NCBI GenBank assembly: GCA_004356985.1
Contig: SMXQ01000018.1
Span: 1-38,143 of the forward strand
Origin: Alphaproteobacteria bacterium
GTDB taxonomy: Bacteria > Pseudomonadota > Alphaproteobacteria > SMXQ01
DNA length: 38,143 nt
Direction: 5' to 3'
The notes beneath the pieces are model-generated. The model was not told the origin of the DNA. It made no database searches and worked only from the letters and a program-made list of their open reading frames with translations. This document shows positions 8,460 through 16,502 of this stretch, piece after piece. Every line of letters starts with the position of its first letter. Position 1 is the stretch's first letter. Both the position numbers and the translations under genes were made by a program.

Positions 8460-9735
8460 CGCGGTGCTGGCCCGCCTCCAACGCCTTCACCCGAAAAAGA
8501 TCGACCTGTCCCTGGGCCGGATCCGGCGCCTGCTCGGGGCGCTGGGCCATCCGGAACGCGACCTGCCGCCGGTCATCCACGTCGCCGGCACCAACGGCAA
8601 GGGCTCGGTCATCGCCTTCATCAAGGCCATGGCGGAAGCCGCCGGGCGCAAGGCCCACGTCTATACCTCCCCCCACCTGGTGCGCTTCACCGAACGCATC
8701 CGACCCGCCGGCCGGGAGATCGGCGACCGGGCGCTGGCCCGATTGCTGAATGAGTGCGAGGCCGCCAACGGGGCCCGTCCCATCACCTTCTTCGAGATCA
8801 CCACGGCGGCGGCCTTCCTCGCCTTCGCCCGCGTCAAGGCCGACCTCACCTTGTTGGAGACCGGCCTCGGCGGACGGCTGGACGCCACCAACGTGATCGC
8901 CCGGCCCAAAGTCACCGTGATCACCCCGGTCTCCCTCGACCATCAGCAATTCCTGGGCCCGCGCCTGGCCGGCATCGCCGGGGAAAAGGCCGGCATCCTG
9001 AAGCGCCGCGTTCCCGCCGTGATCGGCCCCCAACATGCCATCGCCGCCCGGGTAATCAATCAGCGGGCCGAGGCACTCGACGCCCCGCTGATCCGCTGGG
9101 GCCGGGATTTCAGGGCCGAAATCGGCGCGCGATCGCTGATTTTCAGCGACCGGGACGGCGATCTCACCCTGCCCCGTCCCGGACTCAAGGGGGCCCACCA
9201 AGCCGCCAACGGCGCCATCGCCATCGCCGCGCTCAAGGCGCTCTGGGACCGTCCCATCCCTACCGCCGCCTTGGCCCGGGGGATCGCCCGCGCCACCTGG
9301 CCGGCCCGCCTGCAACGGCTGACCGGCGGCCCGCTGAGCGCGCCGCTGACCGCGGGCGGGTTCGAGGTCTGGCTCGACGGCGGGCACAATCCCGCCGCCG
9401 GACGGGCGCTGGCCAAGGCACTCACCGAGGACGGCGCTGCGCCGCTTTACCTGGTGGTCGGCATGACCTCGGCCAAACGCGCGGGCGAATTTCTAAAGCC
9501 GCTGGCCGCGCTCGCCCCCAAGGGCCTGTGGGCGGTGGCGCTGCCGGGCGACCACGAGAGCTTCCCCCCCGAACGCCTCGCCACCCGCGCCCGGACTCTC
9601 GGCATGACCGCCCATGGGGCGGCCTCGGTGGCGGCGGCGCTGGGCGCCATCGCCCGGCGCCCGCCGGGCCGGGTGCTGATCACCGGCTCGCTGTACCTGG
9701 CCGGCGCCGTGCTGGCCGAGGACCAAGCCGGCTAG
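8428..9735 (+). CDS. folC: Folylpolyglutamate synthase / dihydrofolate synthase
   Basis: 435 residues of the Mur-ligase superfamily. It adds glutamate to dihydropteroate and polyglutamylates reduced folates. The P-loop AGTNGKGSV lies near residue 50. The family motif ETGLGGRLDATN and the loop LDHQQFLG follow, and the C-terminal ligase domain includes LDGGHNPAAGR. The start codon lies inside accD (32-base overlap), so translation is probably coupled. It is the last gene of the first plus-strand block and converges on pckA with a 27-base gap. Confidence 0.95.
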   Translation: MAQGTPPLNSDAVLARLQRLHPKKIDLSLGRIRRLLGALGHPERDLPPVIHVAGTNGKGSVIAFIKAMAEAAGRKAHVYTSPHLVRFTERIRPAGREIGDRALARLLNECEAANGARPITFFEITTAAAFLAFARVKADLTLLETGLGGRLDATNVIARPKVTVITPVSLDHQQFLGPRLAGIAGEKAGILKRRVPAVIGPQHAIAARVINQRAEALDAPLIRWGRDFRAEIGARSLIFSDRDGDLTLPRPGLKGAHQAANGAIAIAALKALWDRPIPTAALARGIARATWPARLQRLTGGPLSAPLTAGGFEVWLDGGHNPAAGRALAKALTEDGAAPLYLVVGMTSAKRAGEFLKPLAALAPKGLWAVALPGDHESFPPERLATRARTLGMTAHGAASVAAALGAIARRPPGRVLITGSLYLAGAVLAEDQAG

Positions 9736-9762
9736 AGCATTGAACCTAAAGGGAAGTTCCGC

Positions 9763-11370
9763 TCAGGCGGCGGCGTGGATGGCCGCCTCCTTGACGCTGT
9801 CGGATACCTGGGGCTCGAATTGTTTGAAGTTCTCTTCGAACATGCGGGCGACGTGGCGGGCGGCCTTGTCATAGGCCGCCTTGTCGGACCAGGTGGCCTT
9901 GGGATTGAGCACGTCCTGGGGCACGTCGGGGCAATTGCCGGGTACCAGCACCCCGAAATTGGGGTCGGGCGTCATGGCGACGTCGTTGAGCTTACCGGCC
10001 AGCGCCGCGCGCAGCATGGTCCTGGTATGGGCGATCTTCATGCGGCTGCCGACCCCATAGGCGCCGCCGGTCCAGCCGGTATTGACCAGCCAGCAGGTGG
10101 TTTTGTGCTGGGCGATGCGTTCGCCCAAGAGCTTGGCGTAAACCGTCGGATGCCGCGGCATGAAGGGGGCGCCGAAACAGCTGGAGAAGGTCGCCTCGGG
10201 CTCGGTCACGCCGCGCTCGGTGCCGGCCAACCGGGCCGTGTAGCCCGACAGGAAATGATACATCGCCTGGTCGGGGCTCATGCGGCTGATCGGCGGCAGC
10301 ACGCCGAAGGCATCCGCCGTCAGCATGACGATATGTTCGGGATGGCCCGCGGTCAGGGTGTCGGAAATGTTGGGAATGAACTCGATGGGATAGGAGACCC
10401 GCGTGTTTTCGGTGAGCTCCTCGGAATCGAAGTCGAGCGCGCGCGTCACCGGATCGATGACGACGTTTTCCAGGACCGTGCCGAAACGATGGGTGGTGGC
10501 GTAAATCTCCGGTTCCGCCTCTTCGGACAAGCGGATCGCCTTGGCATAGCAGCCGCCCTCGAAATTGAAGATGCCGTTGTCGGACCAGCCGTGTTCGTCG
10601 TCGCCCACCAAGATGCGCGCGCCGTCCGCCGACAGCGTCGTCTTGCCGGTTCCCGACAGGCCGAAAAAGATCGCCGCATCGCCCCCTTCGCCGATATTGG
10701 CCGAACAATGCATGGGCATCACGCCCTGGGCCGGCAAGAGGTAATTGAGGATCGAAAACACCGATTTCTTGATCTCCCCGGCATACCAGGTGCCGGTGAT
10801 CAGCACCTCGCGGGCGCCGAAATTGACGATCACGCAGATGTCGGAATTGGTGCCGTCGGTAGCCGGGTCGACGTTAAGCCCCGGCGCATGGAGGATGGTA
10901 AAGGAGGGGTCGAAGGAGGCCAGCGCATGGTCCGGCGGCTGGATGAACATGTTGCGCGTGAACAGCGCATGCCACGCGGTTTCGGTGACCACGCGCACGT
11001 TCAGCCGGTAATCGTGATCGGCGCCAGCGTAACTGTCCTGGATGAACAGGTCGCGGTCGACGTAATAATCCAGGATCTTGCCGCGGATGGCCCCATAGTG
11101 CTTTTCGGACATCGACTGGTTGACCGACCCCCACCAGATATTGTCGTAACTGGTGGCTTCCTCGACGATGAACTTGTCCTTGGGCGAACGGCCGGTGTAT
11201 TCGCCGGTCTCCACCACCAACGCCCCGCCGGGGGCCAAAAGCCCTTCGGCGCGTTTGATGGATTCCTCGACCAAGCTGGGCGCGTCCAAGTTCCAATAGG
11301 CCGCGCGGGCACCTTTGATCCCGTGCTTGTCCAAACCGATGCTACTCTTGACGGATCCCCGCTCTTCCAA
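9763..11370 (-). CDS. pckA: Phosphoenolpyruvate carboxykinase (ATP)
   Basis: About 535 residues. It converts oxaloacetate and ATP to PEP and CO2, the entry to gluconeogenesis. The P-loop is FGLSGTGKTTLSAD, followed by a metal-binding LVGDDEHGW; the substrate motif TGRSPKDKF lies near the N-terminus. I chose TTG 11370 because GGGAGA lies 7 bases upstream and the length fits the family. A frame open to 11463 would add 31 residues without family character. An AT-rich TTTATATA (plus strand 11414-11421) could hold the -10. In rhizobia pckA lies divergently next to chvI; here a cobalt/nickel operon lies between them. Confidence 0.95.
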   Translation of the reverse strand: MEERGSVKSSIGLDKHGIKGARAAYWNLDAPSLVEESIKRAEGLLAPGGALVVETGEYTGRSPKDKFIVEEATSYDNIWWGSVNQSMSEKHYGAIRGKILDYYVDRDLFIQDSYAGADHDYRLNVRVVTETAWHALFTRNMFIQPPDHALASFDPSFTILHAPGLNVDPATDGTNSDICVIVNFGAREVLITGTWYAGEIKKSVFSILNYLLPAQGVMPMHCSANIGEGGDAAIFFGLSGTGKTTLSADGARILVGDDEHGWSDNGIFNFEGGCYAKAIRLSEEAEPEIYATTHRFGTVLENVVIDPVTRALDFDSEELTENTRVSYPIEFIPNISDTLTAGHPEHIVMLTADAFGVLPPISRMSPDQAMYHFLSGYTARLAGTERGVTEPEATFSSCFGAPFMPRHPTVYAKLLGERIAQHKTTCWLVNTGWTGGAYGVGSRMKIAHTRTMLRAALAGKLNDVAMTPDPNFGVLVPGNCPDVPQDVLNPKATWSDKAAYDKAARHVARMFEENFKQFEPQVSDSVKEAAIHAAA

Positions 11371-11496
11371 TTCCTCATCTCCCGTTGGCGCCCGGAACGG
11401 CCTTGGGCAACCCTTTATATACGGGTTCGCCCTAGGCGACACCAGTCCCGAGTTGCGAATCATTCTATTTTCCGTTTTAGCGCCTGTTCGACGGCC

Positions 11497-12183
11497 TCAC
11501 GCGGCCGGCGGGGGACCTGAAAACCGGCTAAGAAGCAGGCTCACGGCGACGCCGAGAACGGCCCAGAACACCGCCGAGCCGGTCATCGAAGCGGCCACGA
11601 AGGCGGCCACCAGCGCCGCCGGCAGGGCGGCGGCGGTCCCGGTCGCCGGCCCGCCAGCGATGAAGGGGAGCGCCACCAGCGCGAGGCCCGCGGCGCGGGC
11701 GGTCCGGCGCCCGGCAAAGACCACCAGGCCCAGTCCCGCGGCGGTGGCGCCCGCCGCGCCCAGCCACCACAATTGCCGCGTGGCGAGGCCGCTTTCGGCC
11801 ATCCCCGGAAGCTGCGGAGCCAACACCAGGGCGGGCGCCAGGGTGAACACCGCAAAGCCGGCGAATCCCCAGACCACGCCCTCCATCACGGTGGGGCGGC
11901 GGCCGGAAAAGGCGATGGCGCCGGCCAGCAGGAGACCGAACCCGGCGCCCGTGAGCAGGCTGGCGGCCAGGGTTAGCCCGGCGCGCACAAGGGGGTGCCG
12001 CCGGCGGTCCGCCGCCGCCACCGATTCCCCCGGGCTTTCGCCCAGGCGCGCCCGGGCCAAGGCCTGGGCCTCGAAGATTTCCGCCTGGTGGATGAGCGGG
12101 CTCACCCTCAGCGCCTGGACGGTGAACCCCACGGCGCCGGCGCAAAGCCCGGCGATGATCCCGGCTGCCAGGATGCGGCGCAT
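11497..12183 (-). CDS. cbtA: CbtA-like predicted cobalt transporter subunit
   Basis: 228 residues with about five to six hydrophobic segments: one at the N-terminus, then several between about 75 and 225. The order is RILAAGIIAGLCAGAVGF, a hydrophilic stretch EIFEAQALARARL with an Arg/His cluster, and later LPGMAESGLATRQLWWLGAA. This matches CbtA, an integral membrane protein genomically linked to cobalamin metabolism and predicted to take up cobalt with CbtB. ATG 12183 is preferred over the GTG directly before it. It is the last gene of the NicO-cbtB-cbtA operon, 47 bases after cbtB. Function is known by genomic association and not by direct assay. Confidence 0.85.
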   Translation of the reverse strand: MRRILAAGIIAGLCAGAVGFTVQALRVSPLIHQAEIFEAQALARARLGESPGESVAAADRRRHPLVRAGLTLAASLLTGAGFGLLLAGAIAFSGRRPTVMEGVVWGFAGFAVFTLAPALVLAPQLPGMAESGLATRQLWWLGAAGATAAGLGLVVFAGRRTARAAGLALVALPFIAGGPATGTAAALPAALVAAFVAASMTGSAVFWAVLGVAVSLLLSRFSGPPPAA

Positions 12184-12230
12184 CACGGCCCGGCCCGGTC
12201 AGCGCCAGGGGCCATCGGTGCCAGGGACCA

Positions 12231-12416
12231 TCAGTGGCAGGGAAAGGTGAAACCGTGCCGCACGTCATGGGCGGCGTCGTGGAGCAGGTTGGATTGGGCG
12301 AACCCGGTGCCCAGCAACAGGAACGACCCGAGCAGGACCGCGGCCAGCCCCGCGTAAAGGTGTTGGGAACGGGCCGTCGCCCACGCGCCGGCCTTGGAAA
12401 CCTGGATCGATGACAT
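12231..12416 (-). CDS. cbtB: CbtB-like predicted cobalt transporter subunit
   Basis: 61 residues. There is one membrane helix at about residues 20-42, followed by a short tail LHDAAHDVRHGFTFPCH containing four histidines and a cysteine. That tail is the CbtB signature and a likely metal-binding site. The small partner normally lies directly upstream of cbtA, as here. Metal preference (Co versus Ni) cannot be read from sequence. Confidence 0.9.
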   Translation of the reverse strand: MSSIQVSKAGAWATARSQHLYAGLAAVLLGSFLLLGTGFAQSNLLHDAAHDVRHGFTFPCH

Positions 12417-12452
12417 GCCTCGGGCCTCCCTGGTTCAGGCCGCCCATGGACG

Positions 12453-12465
12453 GTATCCCTGATAC
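12453..12465 (-). promoter_or_regulatory. Inverted repeat in the cbtB leader, possible operator
   Basis: On the plus strand GTATC-CCT-GATAC is a perfect 5-bp inverted repeat with a 3-base centre, about 37 bases upstream of the cbtB start and about 20 bases downstream of its candidate -10. The size suits a small dimeric regulator or a weak RNA hairpin. Evidence is position and symmetry only. Confidence 0.3.
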
Positions 12466-12484
12466 GTGTCGCCGCCAAGGGCCA

Positions 12485-12513
12485 ATTGAAGGGGCCGGGG
12501 CCGGTCCTGTCAA
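12485..12513 (-). promoter_or_regulatory. Candidate cbtB promoter
   Basis: Reading the minus strand, TTGACA (plus 12508-12513), a 17-base spacer, then TTCAAT (plus 12485-12490). The -35 is perfect and the -10 is poor. It lies in the 135-base gap between the NicO gene and cbtB and could give cbtBA extra transcription. Confidence 0.35.
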
Positions 12514-12551
12514 GGTGCCGCGGGGCCACCGCTGTCCAGGTCAAGGACGGC

Positions 12552-13262
12552 CTATTGAAAGAGACCCTCGGCCGATGCCACGCGCCAGGCGATGGAAACG
12601 CCCAGCACCACGGTGGCGGCGCCGACCCCCGCGGTCAGGCCTCGGAAGGCCCAGGTCAGGCGGCCTGCGGTGAAGCGGAGCGGCACGGCGATGGCGCAGG
12701 ATAGGATTGCCATGCCGATCACCGAACCGAGGCCGAACAGCAGCATGTAGGCGAACCCCAGCCACAGCGAGGAGATGGTGCTCAGGATCAGCAACACCAA
12801 GGCGGCGGAGCCGGCCATGCCGTGCATGATCCCGACCAGCAAGGCGCGGAGGGGAAGGCCCCGGGGATGGGCATGGCCATGGGCGGCGGCATCGTGACCG
12901 CCCATGGGGGCATGGCCATGGGCGTGGAAATGATGCGCGCCGCCATGGTCATGGGCGTGGAAATGGGCCTTGCGCCGCGCCAAGCGGACCATGACGTCGA
13001 GCCCCAGCCCGACCAGCATCAGGCCGACCGCGAATTCCAGGATAAGGGCGAAGGTTTCCGGCACCACCCAATCCAGCACCAGCACCACGGAGCCGATGAG
13101 AAACAAGGTAGCGGTATGGCCGAGCCCCCAGGCCACGCCCATCCGGGTGGTTTCGCCGATGGATTTGGAACCCGAGGCCAGGCTTGCCACGGCGGCCACG
13201 TGGTCGGCTTCGAGGGCATGCTTCATGCCGATCAGAAAGCCGAGCCCCAAGATGGAAAGCAT
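12552..13262 (-). CDS. NicO/UreH-type nickel-cobalt permease with histidine-rich loop
   Basis: 236 residues, polytopic, about six membrane segments. The first helix carries His15-x4-Asp20-His21 (GMKHALEADHVAAVASL), the metal-selectivity motif shared by NiCoT and UreH/HupE-like permeases. Between helices, residues 100-132 contain 13 histidines (e.g. HFHAHDHGGAHHFHAHGH), a probable metal-sequestering loop. Likely function is inner-membrane uptake of Ni2+ or Co2+; efflux, as in RcnA, cannot be excluded. It is first in the operon with cbtB and cbtA, which favours cobalt uptake. A strong promoter lies upstream. Repeated ATGGGCGTGGAAATG on the plus strand reflects duplication of the His motif. Confidence 0.85.
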   Translation of the reverse strand: MLSILGLGFLIGMKHALEADHVAAVASLASGSKSIGETTRMGVAWGLGHTATLFLIGSVVLVLDWVVPETFALILEFAVGLMLVGLGLDVMVRLARRKAHFHAHDHGGAHHFHAHGHAPMGGHDAAAHGHAHPRGLPLRALLVGIMHGMAGSAALVLLILSTISSLWLGFAYMLLFGLGSVIGMAILSCAIAVPLRFTAGRLTWAFRGLTAGVGAATVVLGVSIAWRVASAEGLFQ

Positions 13263-13301
13263 ATGGTGTTCCCTGCCCTGAATTGTTCTTGTTGTGTCAA
13301 A

Positions 13302-13313
13302 GCGGCCAGCCGC
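13302..13313 (-). promoter_or_regulatory. Inverted repeat at the predicted NicO transcription start
   Basis: GCGGC-CA-GCCGC (plus strand) is a perfect 5-bp inverted repeat beginning 7 bases downstream of the -10 and covering the expected start site. A repressor bound here would block initiation. Position is suggestive only. Confidence 0.3.
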
Positions 13314-13319
13314 GGGAAC

Positions 13320-13347
13320 ATCATAGAAGAGGTCCCTGGCGAGTCAA
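13320..13347 (-). promoter_or_regulatory. Promoter of the NicO-cbtB-cbtA operon
   Basis: On the minus strand, TTGACT (plus 13342-13347), a 16-base spacer, then TATGAT (plus 13320-13325). Each hexamer differs from the sigma-70 consensus at one base, making this the best promoter match in the window. It leaves a leader of about 50 bases to ATG 13262, with AGGG upstream as a ribosome site. I could not recognise a cobalamin riboswitch in that short leader. Confidence 0.6.
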
Positions 13348-13350
13348 TCT

Positions 13351-13383
13351 AACGGCCCGCGAACGGCCCGCGAACGGCCCGCA
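13351..13383. repeat. Three tandem 11-bp units upstream of the NicO promoter
   Basis: AACGGCCCGCG occurs at 13351-13361 and 13362-13372, and a third copy at 13373-13383 differs only in the last base. The array begins 3 bases beyond the -35 of the NicO promoter, where an activator or the alpha-subunit C-terminal domain would bind. An 11-bp period places each copy on about the same helix face. It also lies upstream of chvI on the other strand. Confidence 0.95.
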
Positions 13384-13543
13384 ATGCGCCGCGCCGGGGC
13401 CGCGCCTTGCCTTCAAATGGCCCTATTTTCCCTGTTCCGTAGCGCGGTTTCCCTATGGGGATGCCGCCGAATCGTGCAAAATGAACCCGTCGTGGGCACC
13501 CAGGCCTGTGGTTCACACGAACAACCGAAGAAGGGGATGATCA

Positions 13544-14260
13544 TTGACTCGGACCATCGCTCTCGTTGACGACGACCAAAACATCCTGGCGTCGATTTCC
13601 ATCTCGCTCGAGGCCGAAGGCTTCGACGTGAACACTTATACCGATGGCGTCAAGGCCCTGGCGGGGATTGCCGATCATCCCGTGGATCTCGCCATTCTCG
13701 ACATCAAAATGCCGCGCATGGACGGCATGGAGTTGCTCAACCGCATCCGCCGCACCTCTCAGATCCCGGTCATCTTCCTCACCTCGAAGGACGACGAGGT
13801 GGACGAGCTTCTGGGACTGCGCATGGGCGCCGACGATTACATTCGCAAGCCCTTCTCCCAACGGCTTCTGCTCGAGCGGATCCGGGCGCTGCTGCGGCGA
13901 TCGGAGGCCAATGCCGAGCAGGGCAGGACCGGGGGCGCCAACGGCCGCGGCGATGAAGACACCATGGCGCGGGGTGAACTGGTGCTTGATTCCGGGCGCC
14001 ATCTCTGTACCTGGCGCGGCGAACCGGTGCAGCTCACGGTGACCGAATTCCTCATTCTCCGGTCCCTCGCCGAACGGCCAGGCCACGTCAAGAATCGCGA
14101 CCAGTTGATGGACGCGGCCTATGGCGAGCATATCTATGTGGACGACCGCACCATCGACAGCCACATCAAGCGCTTGCGGCGCAAATTCAAGGTCGTGGAT
14201 GCGCAGTTCGCCCAGATAGAAACCCTTTACGGCCTGGGCTATCGTTATCGCGAAGCCTGA
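13544..14260 (+). CDS. chvI: Response regulator ChvI, OmpR family
   Basis: 238 residues. The receiver domain (1-120) has the acidic pair at 9-11, phospho-acceptor Asp53 in [16 protein letters not shown], Thr/Ser in FLTSKDDE and Lys in [10 protein letters not shown] winged-helix OmpR DNA-binding domain follows (about 140-236, [24 protein letters not shown]). [25 protein letters not shown] is the ChvI/ExoR-system type of receiver. Start is TTG 13544 with AAGGGG upstream. ChvI with ChvG controls envelope, acid and host-associated responses in alphaproteobacteria. No clear promoter was seen in the 281-base gap upstream. Confidence 0.95.
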   Translation: MTRTIALVDDDQNILASISISLEAEGFDVNTYTDGVKALAGIADHPVDLAILDIKMPRMDGMELLNRIRRTSQIPVIFLTSKDDEVDELLGLRMGADDYIRKPFSQRLLLERIRALLRRSEANAEQGRTGGANGRGDEDTMARGELVLDSGRHLCTWRGEPVQLTVTEFLILRSLAERPGHVKNRDQLMDAAYGEHIYVDDRTIDSHIKRLRRKFKVVDAQFAQIETLYGLGYRYREA

Positions 14261-14316
14261 TCGGGGGCGGCGCACGGGCAATTTGCGGGGTCCCCGGCGG
14301 AAAGCAGCCGGAGAGA

Positions 14317-15987
14317 ATGGCGGTCGAAACAACCAACAGGGACATGCCGGGCAAGAGCCGCGGCCGGCGGCGGCCGGCGGCCAAGCCCGCGGCGCGCTTC
14401 CGGTCCCTGACCTGGCGGGTGCTCGCGGTCAACCTGTTGGGGCTGGCGATCCTCGCCGCCGGGCTGCTCTATCTTGACCGCTACAAGCAGAGCCTGATCC
14501 TCGGCCAACTGGATTCTCTCGCCACCCAGGGCGGTATTTTCGCCGCCGCCCTGGGCGAGGCGGCGGTGACCTCCAGCCCGCGGGAGGGCCGCGATTTCCT
14601 GACCGTCCAGGCGCGGCCCATGGTGCGCCGGCTTGCCACGCCGGCCGGCCTGAGGGCACGGCTGTTCGCCGCCAATGGCGATATCATCGCCGATTCGCGG
14701 TATTACGGGACCGCCGGCGGCAAGGTCCAGGTCGCCGTTCTGCCGCCGCCGTCCCAGGGCCGCAGCTTCCTCGGGTCGGTGGTGGATATCTATGACTGGG
14801 TGGTCCGCCAGTTTCCCGACCGCCACGCCTATTCCCGCTATATCGAACTTGCCGAACCCCGGGCCGATCAATACGCCGTGACCAAGAAGGCGATGATGGG
14901 AGAGATCGGCCGGGAGGTCCAGATCGACCACGACGGCCGGCTGGTGATGCTGGTGGCGGTCCCGGTGCAGCGCTACAAGCAGGTGCTCGGCGCGCTGCTG
15001 CTTTCGGTGGATGAGGAAGGGATAGAAAAAAGCCTGCGCAGCGTGCGGCTGGAGATCCTGACGGTGTTCGCCGGGGTCATTTTCGTGACCGTCCTGCTGT
15101 CGCTCTGGCTCGCCAGCACCATCGCCCGGCCGATGCGCCTGCTCGCCGCCGCCGCCGACCGGGTGCGTTCCGGCCGCAGCCGCGAATCGGAAATTCCCGA
15201 CTTCACCAAGAGAGGCGACGAAATCGGCGACCTCTCGGCATCGCTCAGGGACATGACCCACGCCTTGTGGACCCGCATGGAAGCGATCGAAAGTTTCGCC
15301 GCCGACGTCGCCCATGAGATAAAGAACCCGCTGACCAGCCTGCGCAGCGCCGTGGAAACCGCCGCCCGGATCGACGATGCCGATCAGCAACAACGCCTGA
15401 TGGCGATCATCCTCGACGATGTCGAGCGCCTCGACCGGTTGATCACGGATATCTCCGACGCGTCCAGGCTCGACGCGGAACTGTCGCGCGAGGACATGGT
15501 GAATGTAGATATCAAGGACTTGCTCACGACCCTCATGGAGGTCGAGCTGATCGCCAGCGAGGGGCGCGGCGCCGACGCGCCCAAGCTTCGCCTCGACCTG
15601 CCCGAAGACGTGCCGCTCCGGGTGGTGGGCTTGGAAGACCGCATCGCCCAGGTGCTGCGCAACCTGATCTCCAATGCGGTCTCCTTCTCGCCGCCCGGCG
15701 GCACCATCGTGCTAAGCGGCCAACGCCGGGGCCCGCACATCGATATCATCGTCGAGGACGAGGGCCCGGGGCTGCCGCCGGGCGTGTTCGAGGCGGTCTT
15801 CCAACGCTTCTACACCGAACGCCCCGAGGGCGAGAAGTTCGGCACCCATTCCGGGCTGGGGCTGTCCATTTCCAAGCAGATCGTCACCGCCCACCATGGG
15901 CGCATCCGCGCCGAGAACATAGAGAGCGACGGGGCCGTCACCGGCGCCCGTTTCATCGTCACCCTGCCGGCGGCGGCCGATGACTGA
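14317..15987 (+). CDS. chvG: Sensor histidine kinase ChvG
   Basis: 556 residues. An Arg-rich cytoplasmic N-terminus (about 12-30) is followed by TM1 (about 34-54), a periplasmic sensor region (about 55-240), TM2 (about 245-268) and a HAMP domain (about 268-322). The HisKA box is AADVAHEIKNPLTSLR with phospho-His333. The ATPase has an N box (NLISNAVSFSP), G1 (DEGPGLPPG) and G2 (GLGLSISKQI). It phosphorylates ChvI; in relatives the periplasmic ExoR protein restrains ChvG. It starts 56 bases after chvI and overlaps hprK by 8 bases. Confidence 0.95.
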   Translation: MAVETTNRDMPGKSRGRRRPAAKPAARFRSLTWRVLAVNLLGLAILAAGLLYLDRYKQSLILGQLDSLATQGGIFAAALGEAAVTSSPREGRDFLTVQARPMVRRLATPAGLRARLFAANGDIIADSRYYGTAGGKVQVAVLPPPSQGRSFLGSVVDIYDWVVRQFPDRHAYSRYIELAEPRADQYAVTKKAMMGEIGREVQIDHDGRLVMLVAVPVQRYKQVLGALLLSVDEEGIEKSLRSVRLEILTVFAGVIFVTVLLSLWLASTIARPMRLLAAAADRVRSGRSRESEIPDFTKRGDEIGDLSASLRDMTHALWTRMEAIESFAADVAHEIKNPLTSLRSAVETAARIDDADQQQRLMAIILDDVERLDRLITDISDASRLDAELSREDMVNVDIKDLLTTLMEVELIASEGRGADAPKLRLDLPEDVPLRVVGLEDRIAQVLRNLISNAVSFSPPGGTIVLSGQRRGPHIDIIVEDEGPGLPPGVFEAVFQRFYTERPEGEKFGTHSGLGLSISKQIVTAHHGRIRAENIESDGAVTGARFIVTLPAAADD

Positions 15988-16438
15988 GCGCGCCCGATGC
16001 ACCGTTCACGGCACCTGCGTGGTCATCGGCGATGCCGGAATCCTGATCAGGGGCCGGCCCGGGGCGGGCAAGTCCGACCTGGCGCTGCGTTTGATCGACC
16101 AGGGCGCGCGGTTGGTGTCCGACGATCAGGTGCGGCTCCGGCTTTGCGGCGGCGCCGTCATCGCTTCCGCGCCCGATGCCATCGAAGGGATGATCGAAGT
16201 CAACGGCATGGGGCTGATTCGCTTGGACGCCGCGCGCATCGCCGGCGAGGCGCCGCTGACGCTCCTGGTGGACCTGGTCGACGGCGGCGGGATCGAACGT
16301 CTGCCCGGGCCACAAGTTGAAACCGTGTTGGGGGTGAATCTCCCGCGCATGGCGCTTTCGCCATTCGAGGCATCGGCGCCGGCCAAGCTGCGGCTTGCGG
16401 TGGGCCGGGGCACTGGGTCTATAATGCCCGTCTCATGA
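15980..16438 (+). CDS. hprK: HPr kinase/phosphorylase, short alphaproteobacterial form
   Basis: 152 residues, about half the Gram-positive enzyme: the N-terminal domain is missing and only the catalytic P-loop domain remains, as is usual in alphaproteobacteria. The Walker A is GRPGAGKS (25-32), with Asp48/Asp49 in LVSDDQVRL and the capping region VNGMGLIRL. It should phosphorylate the regulatory serine of HPr in the same cluster. The start overlaps chvG by 8 bases, linking sensor kinase and PTS control in one transcript. A TATAAT near its 3' end probably serves rapZ. Confidence 0.92.
   Translation: MTERARCTVHGTCVVIGDAGILIRGRPGAGKSDLALRLIDQGARLVSDDQVRLRLCGGAVIASAPDAIEGMIEVNGMGLIRLDAARIAGEAPLTLLVDLVDGGGIERLPGPQVETVLGVNLPRMALSPFEASAPAKLRLAVGRGTGSIMPVS
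16395..16425 (+). promoter_or_regulatory. Candidate rapZ promoter inside the hprK 3' end
   Basis: A perfect -10 TATAAT at 16420-16425 stands out in this GC-rich sequence. The best -35 is TTGCGG at 16395-16400 with a long 19-base spacer. A start near 16432 would leave a leader of about 70 bases before ATG 16503. The -10 alone is the main evidence. Confidence 0.4.
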
Positions 16439-16502
16439 CGCGCCATCGCCGTGTGCCGCCGAGGAGCAGGCCCCGACCCATGCCCTGCCGTGAACCCGTG
16501 CA

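Noticed and set aside
9775-11520. 581-codon plus-strand ORF opposite pckA
   Set aside because: The pckA product on the minus strand has all catalytic motifs; this frame is a shadow.
12417-12551. Cobalamin riboswitch before cbtB
   Set aside because: A stretch near 12421-12440 is faintly like a B12 box, but the conserved core with its CCCCGCAACTG-type loop is absent; a covariance search could overturn this.
12850-12970. Repeated CATGG-rich DNA as a regulatory repeat or small plus-strand gene
   Set aside because: The repeat encodes the His-rich loop of the NicO permease on the minus strand, which explains it fully.
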